Positions 1-8,948 of a DNA stretch of 46,002 bases are shown here, one piece after another. Below the pieces are notes generated by a model. That model saw only the letters and a program-made list of their open reading frames with translations, did no database searches and had not been told where the DNA came from. How positions within the stretch are numbered: the stretch's first letter is position 1; every line of letters starts with the position of its first letter. The stretch comes from a virus, in the IMG/VR virus record IMGVR_UViG_3300035698_003457, positions 1-46,002 of that record. One strand, 5' to 3'. A program made the translations under genes and the position numbers.

Positions 1-110
1 AACGGAACTGTATCGGTGTATGGTATCTTAAGGCCGTTCACTATGAACTGAGCCTGAAACTCCCATAAGCCATTATCTCTTTTTATTTGTGATAGTATTT
101 CTAATGTCAT
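1..110 (-). CDS. partial copy (N-terminal part) of the 82-residue small protein gene
   Basis: This is the N-terminal portion of the gene found complete at 45737-45985, present here because of the 127-bp terminal repeat. The start codon is at 110-108 and the frame runs off the window edge. It is not a second gene. Confidence 0.85.
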   Translation of the reverse strand, partial: MTLEILSQIKRDNGLWEFQAQFIVNGLKIPYTDTVP

Positions 111-127
111 CAGTTCTGACCTTATGT
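1..127. repeat. left copy of 127-bp terminal direct repeat
   Basis: Positions 1-127 are identical to 45876-46002. The repeat carries the start of the 82-residue gene (minus strand) and the last bases of the 257-residue gene, and the leftward operon reads straight across the join. 127 is a common maximum assembly k-mer, so this is most simply the overlap of a circular assembly graph, meaning a circularly permuted or otherwise complete genome. A genuine short terminal repeat is possible but less likely because the repeat lies in coding sequence. Confidence 0.95.
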
Positions 128-895
128 ATAGAATGGTGCGTTCTTGTCTTTTGTTGATGTATTAGTTGATTGATAATGTATATCGACATAGTGAATAAAC
201 GGATCGGTTACTGCAACTGAGTCTGTTAGGTTATTAGCATCCATCTCCATCGTTACAAGAATTACTCCATCAATTTCAATATCGTCCGAATCAAACTGCT
301 CTCCAGCCACAGGTGTTGTCGCTGTCAACTGGACTTCTGTTATATGGTGCTGGTACTGTGCTGTTCCGGCGTCACCGCTAGTAAACGTCTTAGTAATCGG
401 CGTGCTTGTGAATGCGTCAGTGTCATATCCACTAGCGTAAGCAGCCGTGTATTTAAAATCAAGTGTCCCGCCAGTGTTAGTCGTGCTTATTTGACTCCAA
501 TGAACATGAATAAATAAGTCTGTTGCTGGAACGTAATCATGTGGAATATGGAAGTCGTAATATTCTAAATCTCCATTGCCAAATCTAAACTGGAAAATTG
601 CACCGTTATATGCCTCAAAGGACGGCTTTGTCGCACCCGTATTCCTTGTTGACACCTCTCCAAGCAAGTCCCTAAACCCGAATGTTGGAACGTCAAGGTC
701 TACTTTTATACCCTTACCGGATGTCTTAGGAAGAACAAGGTTGCATCTAACTAAAGTATCTAGCGTGCCTACATCCACAAACAAGCCCTGATACAACCGC
801 CACAAGTCCCTGTAATGGTCGCGCAACTGTTCCTCTACGGCTCGGTTGTCTTTAAGCTCATGTAGAACTTCACGACTGATTAGGCTATCTGTCAT
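122..895 (-). CDS. virion protein, probable tail fibre or tail accessory protein
   Basis: 257 residues. The first 45 residues are helical and charged; the rest is rich in beta-strand, Thr, Gly and Asp, as in phage fibre and appendage proteins. It is the last gene of the tail block, overlapping the start of the nozzle gene's stop region by 11 bp (885-895), and is followed after 11 bp by the small gene that spans the contig join. No enzymatic motif is visible. The assignment as a structural protein rests on composition and position, not on a recognised domain. Confidence 0.6.
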   Translation of the reverse strand: MTDSLISREVLHELKDNRAVEEQLRDHYRDLWRLYQGLFVDVGTLDTLVRCNLVLPKTSGKGIKVDLDVPTFGFRDLLGEVSTRNTGATKPSFEAYNGAIFQFRFGNGDLEYYDFHIPHDYVPATDLFIHVHWSQISTTNTGGTLDFKYTAAYASGYDTDAFTSTPITKTFTSGDAGTAQYQHHITEVQLTATTPVAGEQFDSDDIEIDGVILVTMEMDANNLTDSVAVTDPFIHYVDIHYQSTNTSTKDKNAPFYT

Positions 896-3746
896 CTTGT
901 ACCTGTGGCTCTAGTATCTTGTATTCGCTTATCTGGAAATTACTTCCATTAATATTGTCAAACTCGTATTGGATTCTCTTTGAGGATATGTTGTGGTAGG
1001 ATGTGTATTCTTTCCATTGAGATGTTAGGTCAAATGCGGCCCCTACTAGCCATCCGTCATCAGGCGCAGCGTTGCTTTCTGTTCCATAACCAAGATTATA
1101 AATTGTCGCTTTTTCAATATTAGACAGTAATTCATTGTAAGCTCTGGCGTCATCTATCTGTCCGTCAAATGTAGCAACTCCGCTAGCAGCATTACCTATT
1201 ATGAGGCTAGACCCAGAATCAGACGTAGATGTTCCGGTAGGTGTAGTGAATGCCGTAACAACAACAGTAGCTCCATTTACACATACTACTGGGATATTAG
1301 ATGCCAAATCGCTGTCGTATGATATAATAATACTATTGTACTGACCGGCAGGAACGGAAAAAGTCCACAATCCGTTTGTACCTGAAAATATTTTAGAGAA
1401 TCTCATGCTGGCGGTAGTGCCACTCATAGATGTGTGCCAATTTGTTTTATCCAAGACTCTGCCAAAGTTAGTTTCACCTGCTGTTGCAGCGTTACACCAA
1501 AAAGCTACGCTACCACCCCCGTCAAATATATCATCTAATTCAATAGCAGAACCTACGTCTATCTTTGAATCAGCACCATCGAAGTCACCAGCTAGGTTTA
1601 GCTTACCAGAGGTATACGTCATTGATGTATCAGAGCCATCATTGCCATTCCCTGAGTTATCTATAGACGAACCATTCATTTTCCAATGCCCTACAATGCT
1701 CGTAATTGGACCTGTCGAAGTGGCGTCAAAGTTGTCAATCCTTGGCCTTACTTTTACAATACCACTGGTAGGGTCGTCTGGATTAGCCCTTGCTACTATA
1801 GCGATTCCAACCCATCTCTTAAATAAGTCTGGTTCGTCCCAATCTTCTATACTAGTCGGATGGCGTGATATAATATCAGACCCGCCATAATCCGTATTGG
1901 TTGCATCAAATTCATACACAAACCCCGAATTATCGCCTATCATCAACCTTGCCTGCTTAAGGACTTCGTTGATCTCCTCTCTATAAGTCTGGCCAGACGG
2001 GTCAAACAAAGTGCCTGTAGTGTCACTGCCTGCGGCATTCAACTCTTCTACCGTAGTCCCTGAATTTACTGCGGCAGAGTAGGTTGACCCGTCTCTTGGC
2101 TCTAAGTGGACAGTAATAGACCAATCACCAGCGTTGTTCACGGAACAAACGTCAGACAATGAATAATAGTGTGTGCCATGTGGCATACCTACTGTATCAG
2201 AACTTTCGTCAATTCTTAGAATCTTATCTGAGAATGTAGACCAATCGGGGTATACTGAAGTAGAACCAGCAAGGAGCAATGTGTTATCTGAGGTAGAAGA
2301 ATAATCAAACTTAAGTCCTGCCGCTGCCTTACTGAAATCAAAGTCAGTAAAGTCAAGGTCGTCGCCTGCATCGGCTATCACAGAGAAGTCTATCTTATTG
2401 GTTGTTAAATCACCCTCTAAGACATCACCGTACCGTATGGTAGTATCACCAGGGTCGCCGTCTGATATATCCGATGTATATTTGCTTAGGGTGTTTAGTT
2501 CTGCATTATATGAATCTCCAGTAACGAATGACTGAGAACCTACTAACGACAATGCACTAATCCCAGTAGTCCCAGAATATTTATCTTTGAAGTCTCTGAC
2601 CTGCCATGCGCCTGTTCGTATATCAAGTCCATAAGCCATCGTGGAGTAATCTTCTCCGTCAAGAACAATATAAATCCATAGCCGTCTATTGTTCTCGTCA
2701 AAACTCATCCACGACCGCACAGAGAACTCCGAGCTTAACTGCTCTTGAAGGAGTGGGTGAATCTTATCTCCGAGCCGTTCCTTTACAGTACCACCGAAAT
2801 AGGCATAGACATTAAAATCAGAACCTACAAAGTAATGCACGTTGTTCTTAACGTACAGGAGATGTGGGGCAAGTAATCCCAAATCAGGTACCATCGGGCG
2901 TGGGTCGAATACCGTAGTTCCACCGACGTAGTTTAAGTCCCATATCCCTCTTGACTGGTAGATAGCATGAGTTCCTGCAATCGGAGAAGCCCACATATTA
3001 GCACCACCAGTGTCGATCAATGTCACCGAGCCAGAACCAGTCCCTTCAAATGTTTGTGGTCTATTTGGCCTTGCCCATCTAATCTGCTGATTATTCTGAG
3101 TCCATAGATTTGTAGACGAAGAGAAGTTTTGAGGACTTAATAGGAGGATTCTTGATCTGAAATCAGATACATGATGCGCTCTGTGTGTTGTTCCGTCATG
3201 GTAATCGTCACCGCCAAGTAAATCTGCATAGTCAGTTTCAAACCTACCTGCCCATCTCTGTATATTATTAAGTCCACCATTACACACTATTGAGTGAAAG
3301 TATGCCTGTGCCTGTGAGGTATTGTCATTAAGATGAATCCTATCTGCATCTGACGCTCCATACCCGTTTGCTGTCTCTGTGAAACTTACAGGGTTTGGGT
3401 ACTGAGAAGACATTGTAAGGCCAGTTTGGGTTATGTCATTCCAATCCGCATTCACACGATCATGTTCAAATATCTTCTTTCCGGTAACTGCGAGCATGTG
3501 ATTATAGCCGTCAAGTTCTCTGAACGGGGAAATGCCTAGCACACTAGTATTAACCGACTCACTACCAAACTCTACATCAAGCCCAGTATCTATATCTACA
3601 GCCACAAAACCCTCTGGGGTTGTCATAAGGCCGTTTTCGTATAGGATATTCTGCGTACGCCGACTAGCCTCATTTTGAGTTATGAGCGTATCTGGCAGAT
3701 TCGCATTTATTCCTTGCGTTGGACTTTGTATTAGTTTTGATGGCAT
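885..3746 (-). CDS. tail nozzle/tubular-type protein with inserted LamG domain
   Basis: 953 residues, the largest gene in the window. The N-terminal portion (polar start with asparagine- and threonine-rich strands, then a beta-propeller-like body) resembles podoviral tail nozzle (T7 gp12/P22 gp10-like) proteins. Residues about 686-889 look like a LamG/concanavalin-A-like jelly roll: an N-terminal HWKMNGSS strand, a DNSGNGNDG turn, and a C-terminal FDGQIDDARAYN strand. After it the nozzle-like sequence resumes (WLVGAAFDLTSQWKEY) for about 64 residues. The layout suggests a glycan-binding domain inserted near the C-terminus. It follows the fibre gene after 1 bp and overlaps the next gene. Confidence 0.6.
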   Translation of the reverse strand: MPSKLIQSPTQGINANLPDTLITQNEASRRTQNILYENGLMTTPEGFVAVDIDTGLDVEFGSESVNTSVLGISPFRELDGYNHMLAVTGKKIFEHDRVNADWNDITQTGLTMSSQYPNPVSFTETANGYGASDADRIHLNDNTSQAQAYFHSIVCNGGLNNIQRWAGRFETDYADLLGGDDYHDGTTHRAHHVSDFRSRILLLSPQNFSSSTNLWTQNNQQIRWARPNRPQTFEGTGSGSVTLIDTGGANMWASPIAGTHAIYQSRGIWDLNYVGGTTVFDPRPMVPDLGLLAPHLLYVKNNVHYFVGSDFNVYAYFGGTVKERLGDKIHPLLQEQLSSEFSVRSWMSFDENNRRLWIYIVLDGEDYSTMAYGLDIRTGAWQVRDFKDKYSGTTGISALSLVGSQSFVTGDSYNAELNTLSKYTSDISDGDPGDTTIRYGDVLEGDLTTNKIDFSVIADAGDDLDFTDFDFSKAAAGLKFDYSSTSDNTLLLAGSTSVYPDWSTFSDKILRIDESSDTVGMPHGTHYYSLSDVCSVNNAGDWSITVHLEPRDGSTYSAAVNSGTTVEELNAAGSDTTGTLFDPSGQTYREEINEVLKQARLMIGDNSGFVYEFDATNTDYGGSDIISRHPTSIEDWDEPDLFKRWVGIAIVARANPDDPTSGIVKVRPRIDNFDATSTGPITSIVGHWKMNGSSIDNSGNGNDGSDTSMTYTSGKLNLAGDFDGADSKIDVGSAIELDDIFDGGGSVAFWCNAATAGETNFGRVLDKTNWHTSMSGTTASMRFSKIFSGTNGLWTFSVPAGQYNSIIISYDSDLASNIPVVCVNGATVVVTAFTTPTGTSTSDSGSSLIIGNAASGVATFDGQIDDARAYNELLSNIEKATIYNLGYGTESNAAPDDGWLVGAAFDLTSQWKEYTSYHNISSKRIQYEFDNINGSNFQISEYKILEPQVQDDR

Positions 3747-3747
3747 A

Positions 3748-4695
3748 TTATCTTCCTATTGCTACCCAGTTGTAGCCTTCCCAAGTTCCCGCTGCGCTGT
3801 CTGGAGTAAATCCTGTCTTCGAGCTAGTTATATCTCCAACCGAATCTCCCGCTGCGTCGTCAGCCTTAAATCCAGTCAGACTCAAGGTGACTAAATCGTT
3901 TGGAAATGCAACAGTAAATACTATCGGAGTCTTATCTGATGGATCGTCAGTCGATTTGCCCATCTTCATTATAAAGCCATTGCCAAGCGTAGTTGATTGA
4001 GTATCTGCCGCTGCTGTATAACTTGTAGGATCATAAAACAAGCCTATTCCTTCAGTCCCGCCCCATGCCGAGGCGGTTCCATCAACCTTTAACACTCCTG
4101 TTATAGTGACATCTCCTACAAATCCTGCATCGGAGAAGTCTGCGCTTTGCTCTACGAATAAAACAGAACAGTCTAATGCTCCTGATATATCAGCCGAGCC
4201 ATCTACGACAAGAACAGAACAGTCTATCGCTCCATCAATTGAAAGCTGGCCAGTCATATCTACGGAAGCATCAAACTCATGCGCCCCAGCCCATGTAACG
4301 TCACCGCCTGCCCATTGCTTGTCTGGGTGCATTAGCAATAATGTAAAATCGGTTGCCGCTGTTGATTCTGCATCAGCAGTAGAACACCATAGCCTCGCGT
4401 CCTGTGAGCCATCATAACCCCATACCATACCTCTGCCTTGGAACGTGCCATCAGATATGATTGGCGCAGTAATGTCGCCACCTGCGTCCGTTATCTCCAT
4501 GCCGAGTATCCCCGCACCTCCAGGCATGTGAATCCCACCTACTGTATTGTCGGCAAATGTGGTATGTCCACTATTAAGCCTCTTTCTTACTCCTATCTTA
4601 AAGTCGTTAAATTCCTGATAATCAAGGCCGTGAGGCTGGTCAACATCTAATGTTTCGTTCCAGCTTGCGCCGTCTCCACTGCTATGTGCTGTCAT
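3748..4695 (-). CDS. tail fibre-like protein
   Basis: 315 residues. Near residues 140-210 there are repeated short beta segments with the pattern D-G-S-A-D-I/F-S, typical of trimeric fibre shafts. The C-terminus (LSLTGFKADD ... EGYNWVAIGR) resembles the gp53-like C-terminal domain of phage tail fibres, which ends in a W-x-A-I-G motif. It overlaps the cytidylyltransferase stop by 4 bp (4692-4695), so the sugar cassette is directly coupled to this fibre gene. It is likely a receptor-binding or appendage protein and a candidate target or partner of the sugar made by the cassette (inference). Confidence 0.65.
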   Translation of the reverse strand: MTAHSSGDGASWNETLDVDQPHGLDYQEFNDFKIGVRKRLNSGHTTFADNTVGGIHMPGGAGILGMEITDAGGDITAPIISDGTFQGRGMVWGYDGSQDARLWCSTADAESTAATDFTLLLMHPDKQWAGGDVTWAGAHEFDASVDMTGQLSIDGAIDCSVLVVDGSADISGALDCSVLFVEQSADFSDAGFVGDVTITGVLKVDGTASAWGGTEGIGLFYDPTSYTAAADTQSTTLGNGFIMKMGKSTDDPSDKTPIVFTVAFPNDLVTLSLTGFKADDAAGDSVGDITSSKTGFTPDSAAGTWEGYNWVAIGR

Positions 4696-5240
4696 TTTAG
4701 TATCTCACAAACATCTAAGTAATCCTGTAATGTGTCAATTGACTTCCCTTCTTCTTCGGGAGAAGGAATCTTTAATTTATCTGCATTCTTTCGCATATTA
4801 CCTGTAACATGTTCCTTGTCTTTACCGTACCGAATAAGGGTTTCTAAGCTAAAAACCTCAACGTCAAACCCATCGCCACCGTCTTCATCTGAATTATACA
4901 CAAACTCTTTACCGGATATTCTATACTGATATATTGCCTCGTCAATAATATGAGGCTTTATCAACGGACAATCTGACGTTATACGAACTATTACATTAAC
5001 ATTGAACTTCTTAGCCGCATTCACATACCTCTGATAAACATCGTCTTCTGAGCCAATATACGTGTATCCATGCTTTAAATCCTTATCTGGAGTAGCAACA
5101 ATAACTTTTTGTGCCAGCTTGCTATGCTCACAGTTATGAATCACTTCATCAAGCACGCATCTTCCGGTAGGCAACATCAACATTACCTTAGCCGGAAGTC
5201 TTGTACTGCCCAATCTAGCTTGTATTATTATACCTACGAT
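4692..5240 (-). CDS. SpsF/NeuA-type cytidylyltransferase (CMP-sugar activation)
   Basis: A nucleotidyltransferase of the acylneuraminate cytidylyltransferase / SpsF type, which in this pathway would join CMP to the nonulosonic acid. The signature Q-A-R-x-G-S-T-R-L-P (residues 7-16 of the form used here) is followed by the RITSDCPLI segment (family: R-x-T-x-D-x-P-L) near residue 90. The first ATG/GTG/TTG in frame is a TTG at 5213, which would cut off IIIQAR, part of the conserved N-terminal strand. The open frame extends to ATC at 5240, seven bases after a GAGGG sequence, giving a normal N-terminus. I therefore prefer a non-AUG start there; a -1 shift from the upstream gene is the alternative. 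About 182 residues, shorter than the usual 230-250. Confidence 0.75.
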   Translation of the reverse strand: MVGIIIQARLGSTRLPAKVMLMLPTGRCVLDEVIHNCEHSKLAQKVIVATPDKDLKHGYTYIGSEDDVYQRYVNAAKKFNVNVIVRITSDCPLIKPHIIDEAIYQYRISGKEFVYNSDEDGGDGFDVEVFSLETLIRYGKDKEHVTGNMRKNADKLKIPSPEEEGKSIDTLQDYLDVCEILK

Positions 5241-6514
5241 CTAAACACCCTCGCACCGCAGTGTGGACATTGTAGATGTTCTGGTAATTCTACTGGTTTG
5301 TCTATGAACATCTTCTTAACCTTATCGAAATACGACTGATTTAATATAAAGAACCTTTCCTTACATATCCCACACAGCGTCGGTGTAAACAAATTCTTTA
5401 GGTCTTTTACTATATATGGCAACGAGTAGTCTCTGTGTGCCTTTGGCCAACATAGCTTAAACTCGCCTGCAACCTTCTCTATCTCGTCTGCGGCTCTTTG
5501 GGTAGCTTTGCCGTCCATCGCCCCATATCGGCCATCCTCAAGCTCTTTAAGCACCTCTACGCTTGCGTTTGAGCCTTCTCGTATTGCAGACAGTATCTGG
5601 TTTGTATCATTCAGGTACGGAGATACTTTTGATAATGGTGAGCTTGGTGTCTGGAACCAATTTGTCGTAAACTTCCTATTAACGTCACCATACTGAAAAG
5701 CTGGGATATTGAGCAAATGAGCCTCAATAGCCATTGTCGAACCTGAATGGATAAGAGCGTCACAGTTGCATAATAGTTCTGTTGCTGTAGTCTCTATGTC
5801 TATTGGAACGCCTAAAGCCTTGTAATCTGTAATATCAATGCCTGGATGCGGCCTTAAGATGATATTAAACTCGTTTTCCTGCTTAAGAACATTGATTAGC
5901 TTGATATACTCTTGCTTGCCAGTATCTTCCTGTGAATAGGACTTAATCTCTTCTATTTGCAGGTCTGGTGCGCTATCAGCAAATCCCCATGATGAACCTA
6001 TTAGCAAGTTTGGTTTGTCAGGATTGAGTTTGTACTTCTCATTGAACGCTTCCCGCTTCTTAAGCCCTGCAAGGTCGGTATGGTAAATGTCCACCGCAAA
6101 CGACCCGCATGGAACTGATGGGAATCCACATCCTCTGCGGTTAAGTATCTCGGCCTCATCTTTACCCCAAACAAGCTCTACATCGACTAAATATGGGTAT
6201 AAGCCTATGATATTCCTTTGCTTATCTATCTGATCCATAGCGTTAAAGTCCTGCCATGAACATGATGCTTCGGTATGGCGAGTCACTACTCCAATACCCC
6301 AACCCTTGCAAGTCTCTACGAAGTCTCTTGAATATGGGTTTCTTACGGGTGGTACTATTACCACGTTAGGCTGTACCTTTAGGACTGTATCACGTCCGTT
6401 TCTGAGACAAGGCTCTATAAACACCTCATGCCCTCGCTTACGGAGTTCGTCGCCTAACTGCTGGTCTACGAGTTTATCACGCTGTGGTGATGCTGTTAAG
6501 ATTACTATTTTCAT
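5234..6514 (-). CDS. surface-carbohydrate biosynthesis protein, GT-B-like, with C-terminal zinc ribbon
   Basis: 426 residues. N-terminal Rossmann-like domain (MKIVILTASPQRD, then a GHEVFIEP strand); second domain with ILRPHPGID and HSGSTMAIEAHLLNIPAF, typical of GT-B folds such as CDP-glycerol transferases and surface polysaccharide proteins. The last ~45 residues add a two-knuckle zinc ribbon (C-G-I-C and C-P-H-C). It could transfer the nonulosonic acid or act as a UDP-sugar hydrolase in place of PseG, which is otherwise missing from the cassette. Overlaps the acyltransferase gene by 4 bp. Confidence 0.65.
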   Translation of the reverse strand: MKIVILTASPQRDKLVDQQLGDELRKRGHEVFIEPCLRNGRDTVLKVQPNVVIVPPVRNPYSRDFVETCKGWGIGVVTRHTEASCSWQDFNAMDQIDKQRNIIGLYPYLVDVELVWGKDEAEILNRRGCGFPSVPCGSFAVDIYHTDLAGLKKREAFNEKYKLNPDKPNLLIGSSWGFADSAPDLQIEEIKSYSQEDTGKQEYIKLINVLKQENEFNIILRPHPGIDITDYKALGVPIDIETTATELLCNCDALIHSGSTMAIEAHLLNIPAFQYGDVNRKFTTNWFQTPSSPLSKVSPYLNDTNQILSAIREGSNASVEVLKELEDGRYGAMDGKATQRAADEIEKVAGEFKLCWPKAHRDYSLPYIVKDLKNLFTPTLCGICKERFFILNQSYFDKVKKMFIDKPVELPEHLQCPHCGARVFRS

Positions 6515-7008
6515 GTTGGTTTCCTTTGTACTAGTCGTTTCTCTAAGTGACCACCAAAGCCACTCTTGAATTTTGTTATGTTCTTTTCCTTTTCTGTTTC
6601 TTCAAGCTTTTCGCCTAATTCAAACCTTTTTAGTCCTTCTGACTTGCAAAACTCTACAGCACTCCATATCACAGCATGAGAATTAACACCCTTAAAGGAT
6701 GCGGCACAGGCATAATAACAACAATACTCGTTCTTGTAGAAGAGGGCTGCTGAGATCAATGTTCCCTGATTGTAAAGCTCGACAACAAATGCCTCACCGC
6801 AGTCTATCATTTCCTGCTGAATACCCCATGTTCTGTCTGAACGGGTCTTTCTACCTGCAACTTTAAGGTGTAACTCTTGAAGTCCGCAGATAGACGGAGA
6901 GAAGATAATGCCGTCTGTCTTGTTTATCAGACTCTTGTAGGACTTCCTTACGTCCTGCTTGAGATTGAACTTGGTCAGATCAATGACGATAAAAGTCTTA
7001 CCGTCCAT
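6511..7008 (-). CDS. FemAB-like/GNAT-fold acyltransferase
   Basis: 165 residues from the ATG at 7008. The open frame continues to 7146, but that would overlap the preceding GNAT gene by 98 bp and adds an uncharacteristic N-terminus. Visible features are KSYKSLIN, LHLKVAGRKTRSDRTW, a YYACAAS strand, then a lysine/glycine-rich FKSGFGG near the C-terminus. This pattern is seen in small FemAB-related proteins of sialic-acid-like sugar clusters, which probably transfer an acyl or amino-acyl group to the sugar. The acceptor is unknown. Confidence 0.6.
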   Translation of the reverse strand: MDGKTFIVIDLTKFNLKQDVRKSYKSLINKTDGIIFSPSICGLQELHLKVAGRKTRSDRTWGIQQEMIDCGEAFVVELYNQGTLISAALFYKNEYCCYYACAASFKGVNSHAVIWSAVEFCKSEGLKRFELGEKLEETEKEKNITKFKSGFGGHLEKRLVQRKPT

Positions 7009-7048
7009 GCTTAGCCGTTCTTCACCATATTCTTTGCAGTATTCTTTA

Positions 7049-7528
7049 TCAAGCTTTGTATTCAGACACGTCAATCGAGAACCACAAACTATCGTGGTAC
7101 TCCCCGTTCCAGAATTTTCGACTTGGTAGCACTGTTCTGTATCCATTGTATTTCTCTAATATTCTAAACCAGAAGTCTATTCCAGTATTACACTTATAAC
7201 ATTCGCCTGTTACTGTTTTAAGGTTCATCTTCTTGAAAGCTTCGTCAAGTAGCATATCAACGCAGTCAGAGCCTATTCCGTCTTTCCTATTGTCTGGATT
7301 GACTATCAATGATATTTCTGCTGTTCTGTTTTCCCATATCAAATTTGTTAATCCACCAAAAGCGATTAAGTTGCTCTCGTCGTAAAACGAGAAATACTTA
7401 TGATTCCTGTCACGTAAAAAATCAACTGAGTCATTGCTGAATCCGGCAGTTCTAAGCGTTTCTCTAGCTTCGTCTCGCCATGTATTGACTTCTGCTATTA
7501 CATCTGCTCTCGCACCAGTCATTATCAT
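7049..7528 (-). CDS. GNAT N-acetyltransferase (PseH-like position)
   Basis: 159 residues with a GNAT fold: strand EISLIVNPDN followed by the acetyl-CoA pyrophosphate loop R81-x-x-G84-x-G86 and a helix. In nonulosonic acid synthesis such an enzyme N-acetylates the 4-amino sugar made by the aminotransferase, and the gene lies directly after that one with an ATGA overlap (7525-7528). The exact substrate cannot be read from sequence. Confidence 0.75.
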   Translation of the reverse strand: MIMTGARADVIAEVNTWRDEARETLRTAGFSNDSVDFLRDRNHKYFSFYDESNLIAFGGLTNLIWENRTAEISLIVNPDNRKDGIGSDCVDMLLDEAFKKMNLKTVTGECYKCNTGIDFWFRILEKYNGYRTVLPSRKFWNGEYHDSLWFSIDVSEYKA

Positions 7529-8745
7529 TTCTGTAACCTCAGCGTCTCTTTCGCTACGTCGCCTTCCAATAGGTCTTCAAGATTATCTTTATGCTTTCTT
7601 AGCATCCGTATTGCATGTCTGATGGCGTCTATTGCCTCATCTATGTCGTGTATCCCATGAGATGCTGTTATGAACTGTGCATGGCCAAACATTACGCCTT
7701 TCTTAAGGCATTCCTGCCAAAAGACTGACTTCATAAGAGGAGAGGGGAACTTAAAGTAAGTTCGGCATGGATAACCAATACATTCTGCATTAATTCCTTC
7801 GTTTTGAGAGATTGTGTTAAATGCCTGCTTCAATGAAGCTCCCCTGTCCCAGATATGTTTAATCACGCCCCTTTCTTCGATAACCTTTATCGTTGCAAGC
7901 GATGCGGTAATTCCAACCAAATCGCCACCGAAAGATGAAGACACAAAACAATCGCCTTCAAGCACCTTCATAACATCTTTACGGCCACCTACAGCCGCAA
8001 TAGGAAATCCGTTAGCCATCGCCTTGCTTAAACACATAAGGTCTGGCTGGACGTTAAACATGTTTGCCGCACACCACTTTTGAGTCCTGAAACCTGTTAC
8101 TACTTCGTCAAATATCAATAATGCCTTATTCTTCTGGCAGAGCCGTTTTACTTCTACTAAGAAATTATTCTTTGGCTCTTCGTAAACATAAGGTTCCATT
8201 ATTACTGCCGCTACATTCTTATGCTTTTTAAAGCGTTCTTCAAGCGACTTTATATCGTTAAACTCAAATGGATAAACCTTAGATTTTGCACACCCTTCAT
8301 TTTTTGGGGTTGTCTGATTGTACCATTCGTGCCATCCATGATACCCACAACAGAGGATTGTTTCCTTCTTGGTAAAAGCTCGCGCAATCTTAACCGCCGC
8401 ACTTGTCGTCTCACTGCCTGTCTTTAGGAATCTTACCATCTGTACCGGGAACAGTTCTATTAGCTTCTCAGCAAGCTCTGTCTCTAGTTCGTGTGGCATT
8501 GGGAAGTTTATTCCTTTGCCAACTTGTTCCTTGACAGCCCTGTTCACTGTTTCGTCGGCATGACCTAGTATATTAACGCCTAGAGAGCCTGTGAAGTCCG
8601 TGTACTCCTTACCGTCAGCATTTACATGGCAACCATACCCCTCGTCGATATATGTGGGATATACTCCGTCTACATACTTACTTGGCATCTTAGATAAGGT
8701 CTGTACGCCGTCTGGTATTACTTTTTTTGTTCTTGATAAATTCAT
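7525..8745 (-). CDS. class III (glutamate-1-semialdehyde type) PLP aminotransferase
   Basis: 406 residues, full family length. PLP-binding features: KTGSETTSAAVKIAR around 108-122, GYHGW 134-138, FDEVVTGFR 212-220, and the Schiff-base lysine K241 in LSKAMANG. Related to HemL, but a haem role is unlikely here: similar GSA-type aminotransferases occur next to NeuB- and SpsF-type genes in surface-sugar clusters, where they probably aminate a keto-sugar. It stands in for the DegT-family PseC of the classic pathway. Overlaps the Cys-rich gene upstream and the GNAT downstream by 4 bp each. Confidence 0.85.
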   Translation of the reverse strand: MNLSRTKKVIPDGVQTLSKMPSKYVDGVYPTYIDEGYGCHVNADGKEYTDFTGSLGVNILGHADETVNRAVKEQVGKGINFPMPHELETELAEKLIELFPVQMVRFLKTGSETTSAAVKIARAFTKKETILCCGYHGWHEWYNQTTPKNEGCAKSKVYPFEFNDIKSLEERFKKHKNVAAVIMEPYVYEEPKNNFLVEVKRLCQKNKALLIFDEVVTGFRTQKWCAANMFNVQPDLMCLSKAMANGFPIAAVGGRKDVMKVLEGDCFVSSSFGGDLVGITASLATIKVIEERGVIKHIWDRGASLKQAFNTISQNEGINAECIGYPCRTYFKFPSPLMKSVFWQECLKKGVMFGHAQFITASHGIHDIDEAIDAIRHAIRMLRKHKDNLEDLLEGDVAKETLRLQK

Positions 8746-8927
8746 TTTAGTTTCCTTTCTTCAAATAGTACGCATCCAAATTCTGGACCAAAACATAATA
8801 TAGAATCTGAACCGCATCCTTCGTCGCCAAACATATCGTCGCTTCTCCCATTTAGAGCCTTGCAATAACCTCTCTTGTCTGCTATGTAATAATCGCAATC
8901 CCAATGTTCACAGTCTTTACATTTCAT
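8742..8927 (-). CDS. small Cys-rich protein
   Basis: 61 residues starting C-K-D-C-E-H-W-D-C with further cysteines at the middle and end, probably a zinc-binding mini-protein like those in the early region. Its ribosome-binding leader is one of two identical 23-bp copies (see repeat at 8923). Overlaps the aminotransferase start by 4 bp. Function unknown. Confidence 0.6.
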   Translation of the reverse strand: MKCKDCEHWDCDYYIADKRGYCKALNGRSDDMFGDEGCGSDSILCFGPEFGCVLFEERKLK

Positions 8928-8945
8928 AAGTCTTTCCTTTCAAAT
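8923..8945. repeat. 23-bp direct repeat, copy 1
   Basis: Identical to 9211-9233. In the minus orientation it is a Shine-Dalgarno leader ending in ATGAA (GAAAGGAAAGACTT plus start). The two copies flank the 88-residue coiled-coil gene, so that gene looks like a duplication-bounded insert. Confidence 0.9.
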
Positions 8946-8948
8946 AGT

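Noticed and set aside
1405-1890. 161-residue plus-strand open frame
   Set aside because: Antisense to the nozzle gene and proline/serine-rich, typical of a reverse-frame shadow.
7009-7146. Upstream extension of the FemAB-like gene
   Set aside because: Would overlap the GNAT gene by 98 bp; family-like sequence begins at the internal Met.
7525-8745. Haem biosynthesis (hemL) auxiliary gene
   Set aside because: GSA-aminotransferase motifs are present, but the neighbourhood is a NeuB/SpsF sugar cluster where such enzymes aminate sugars.
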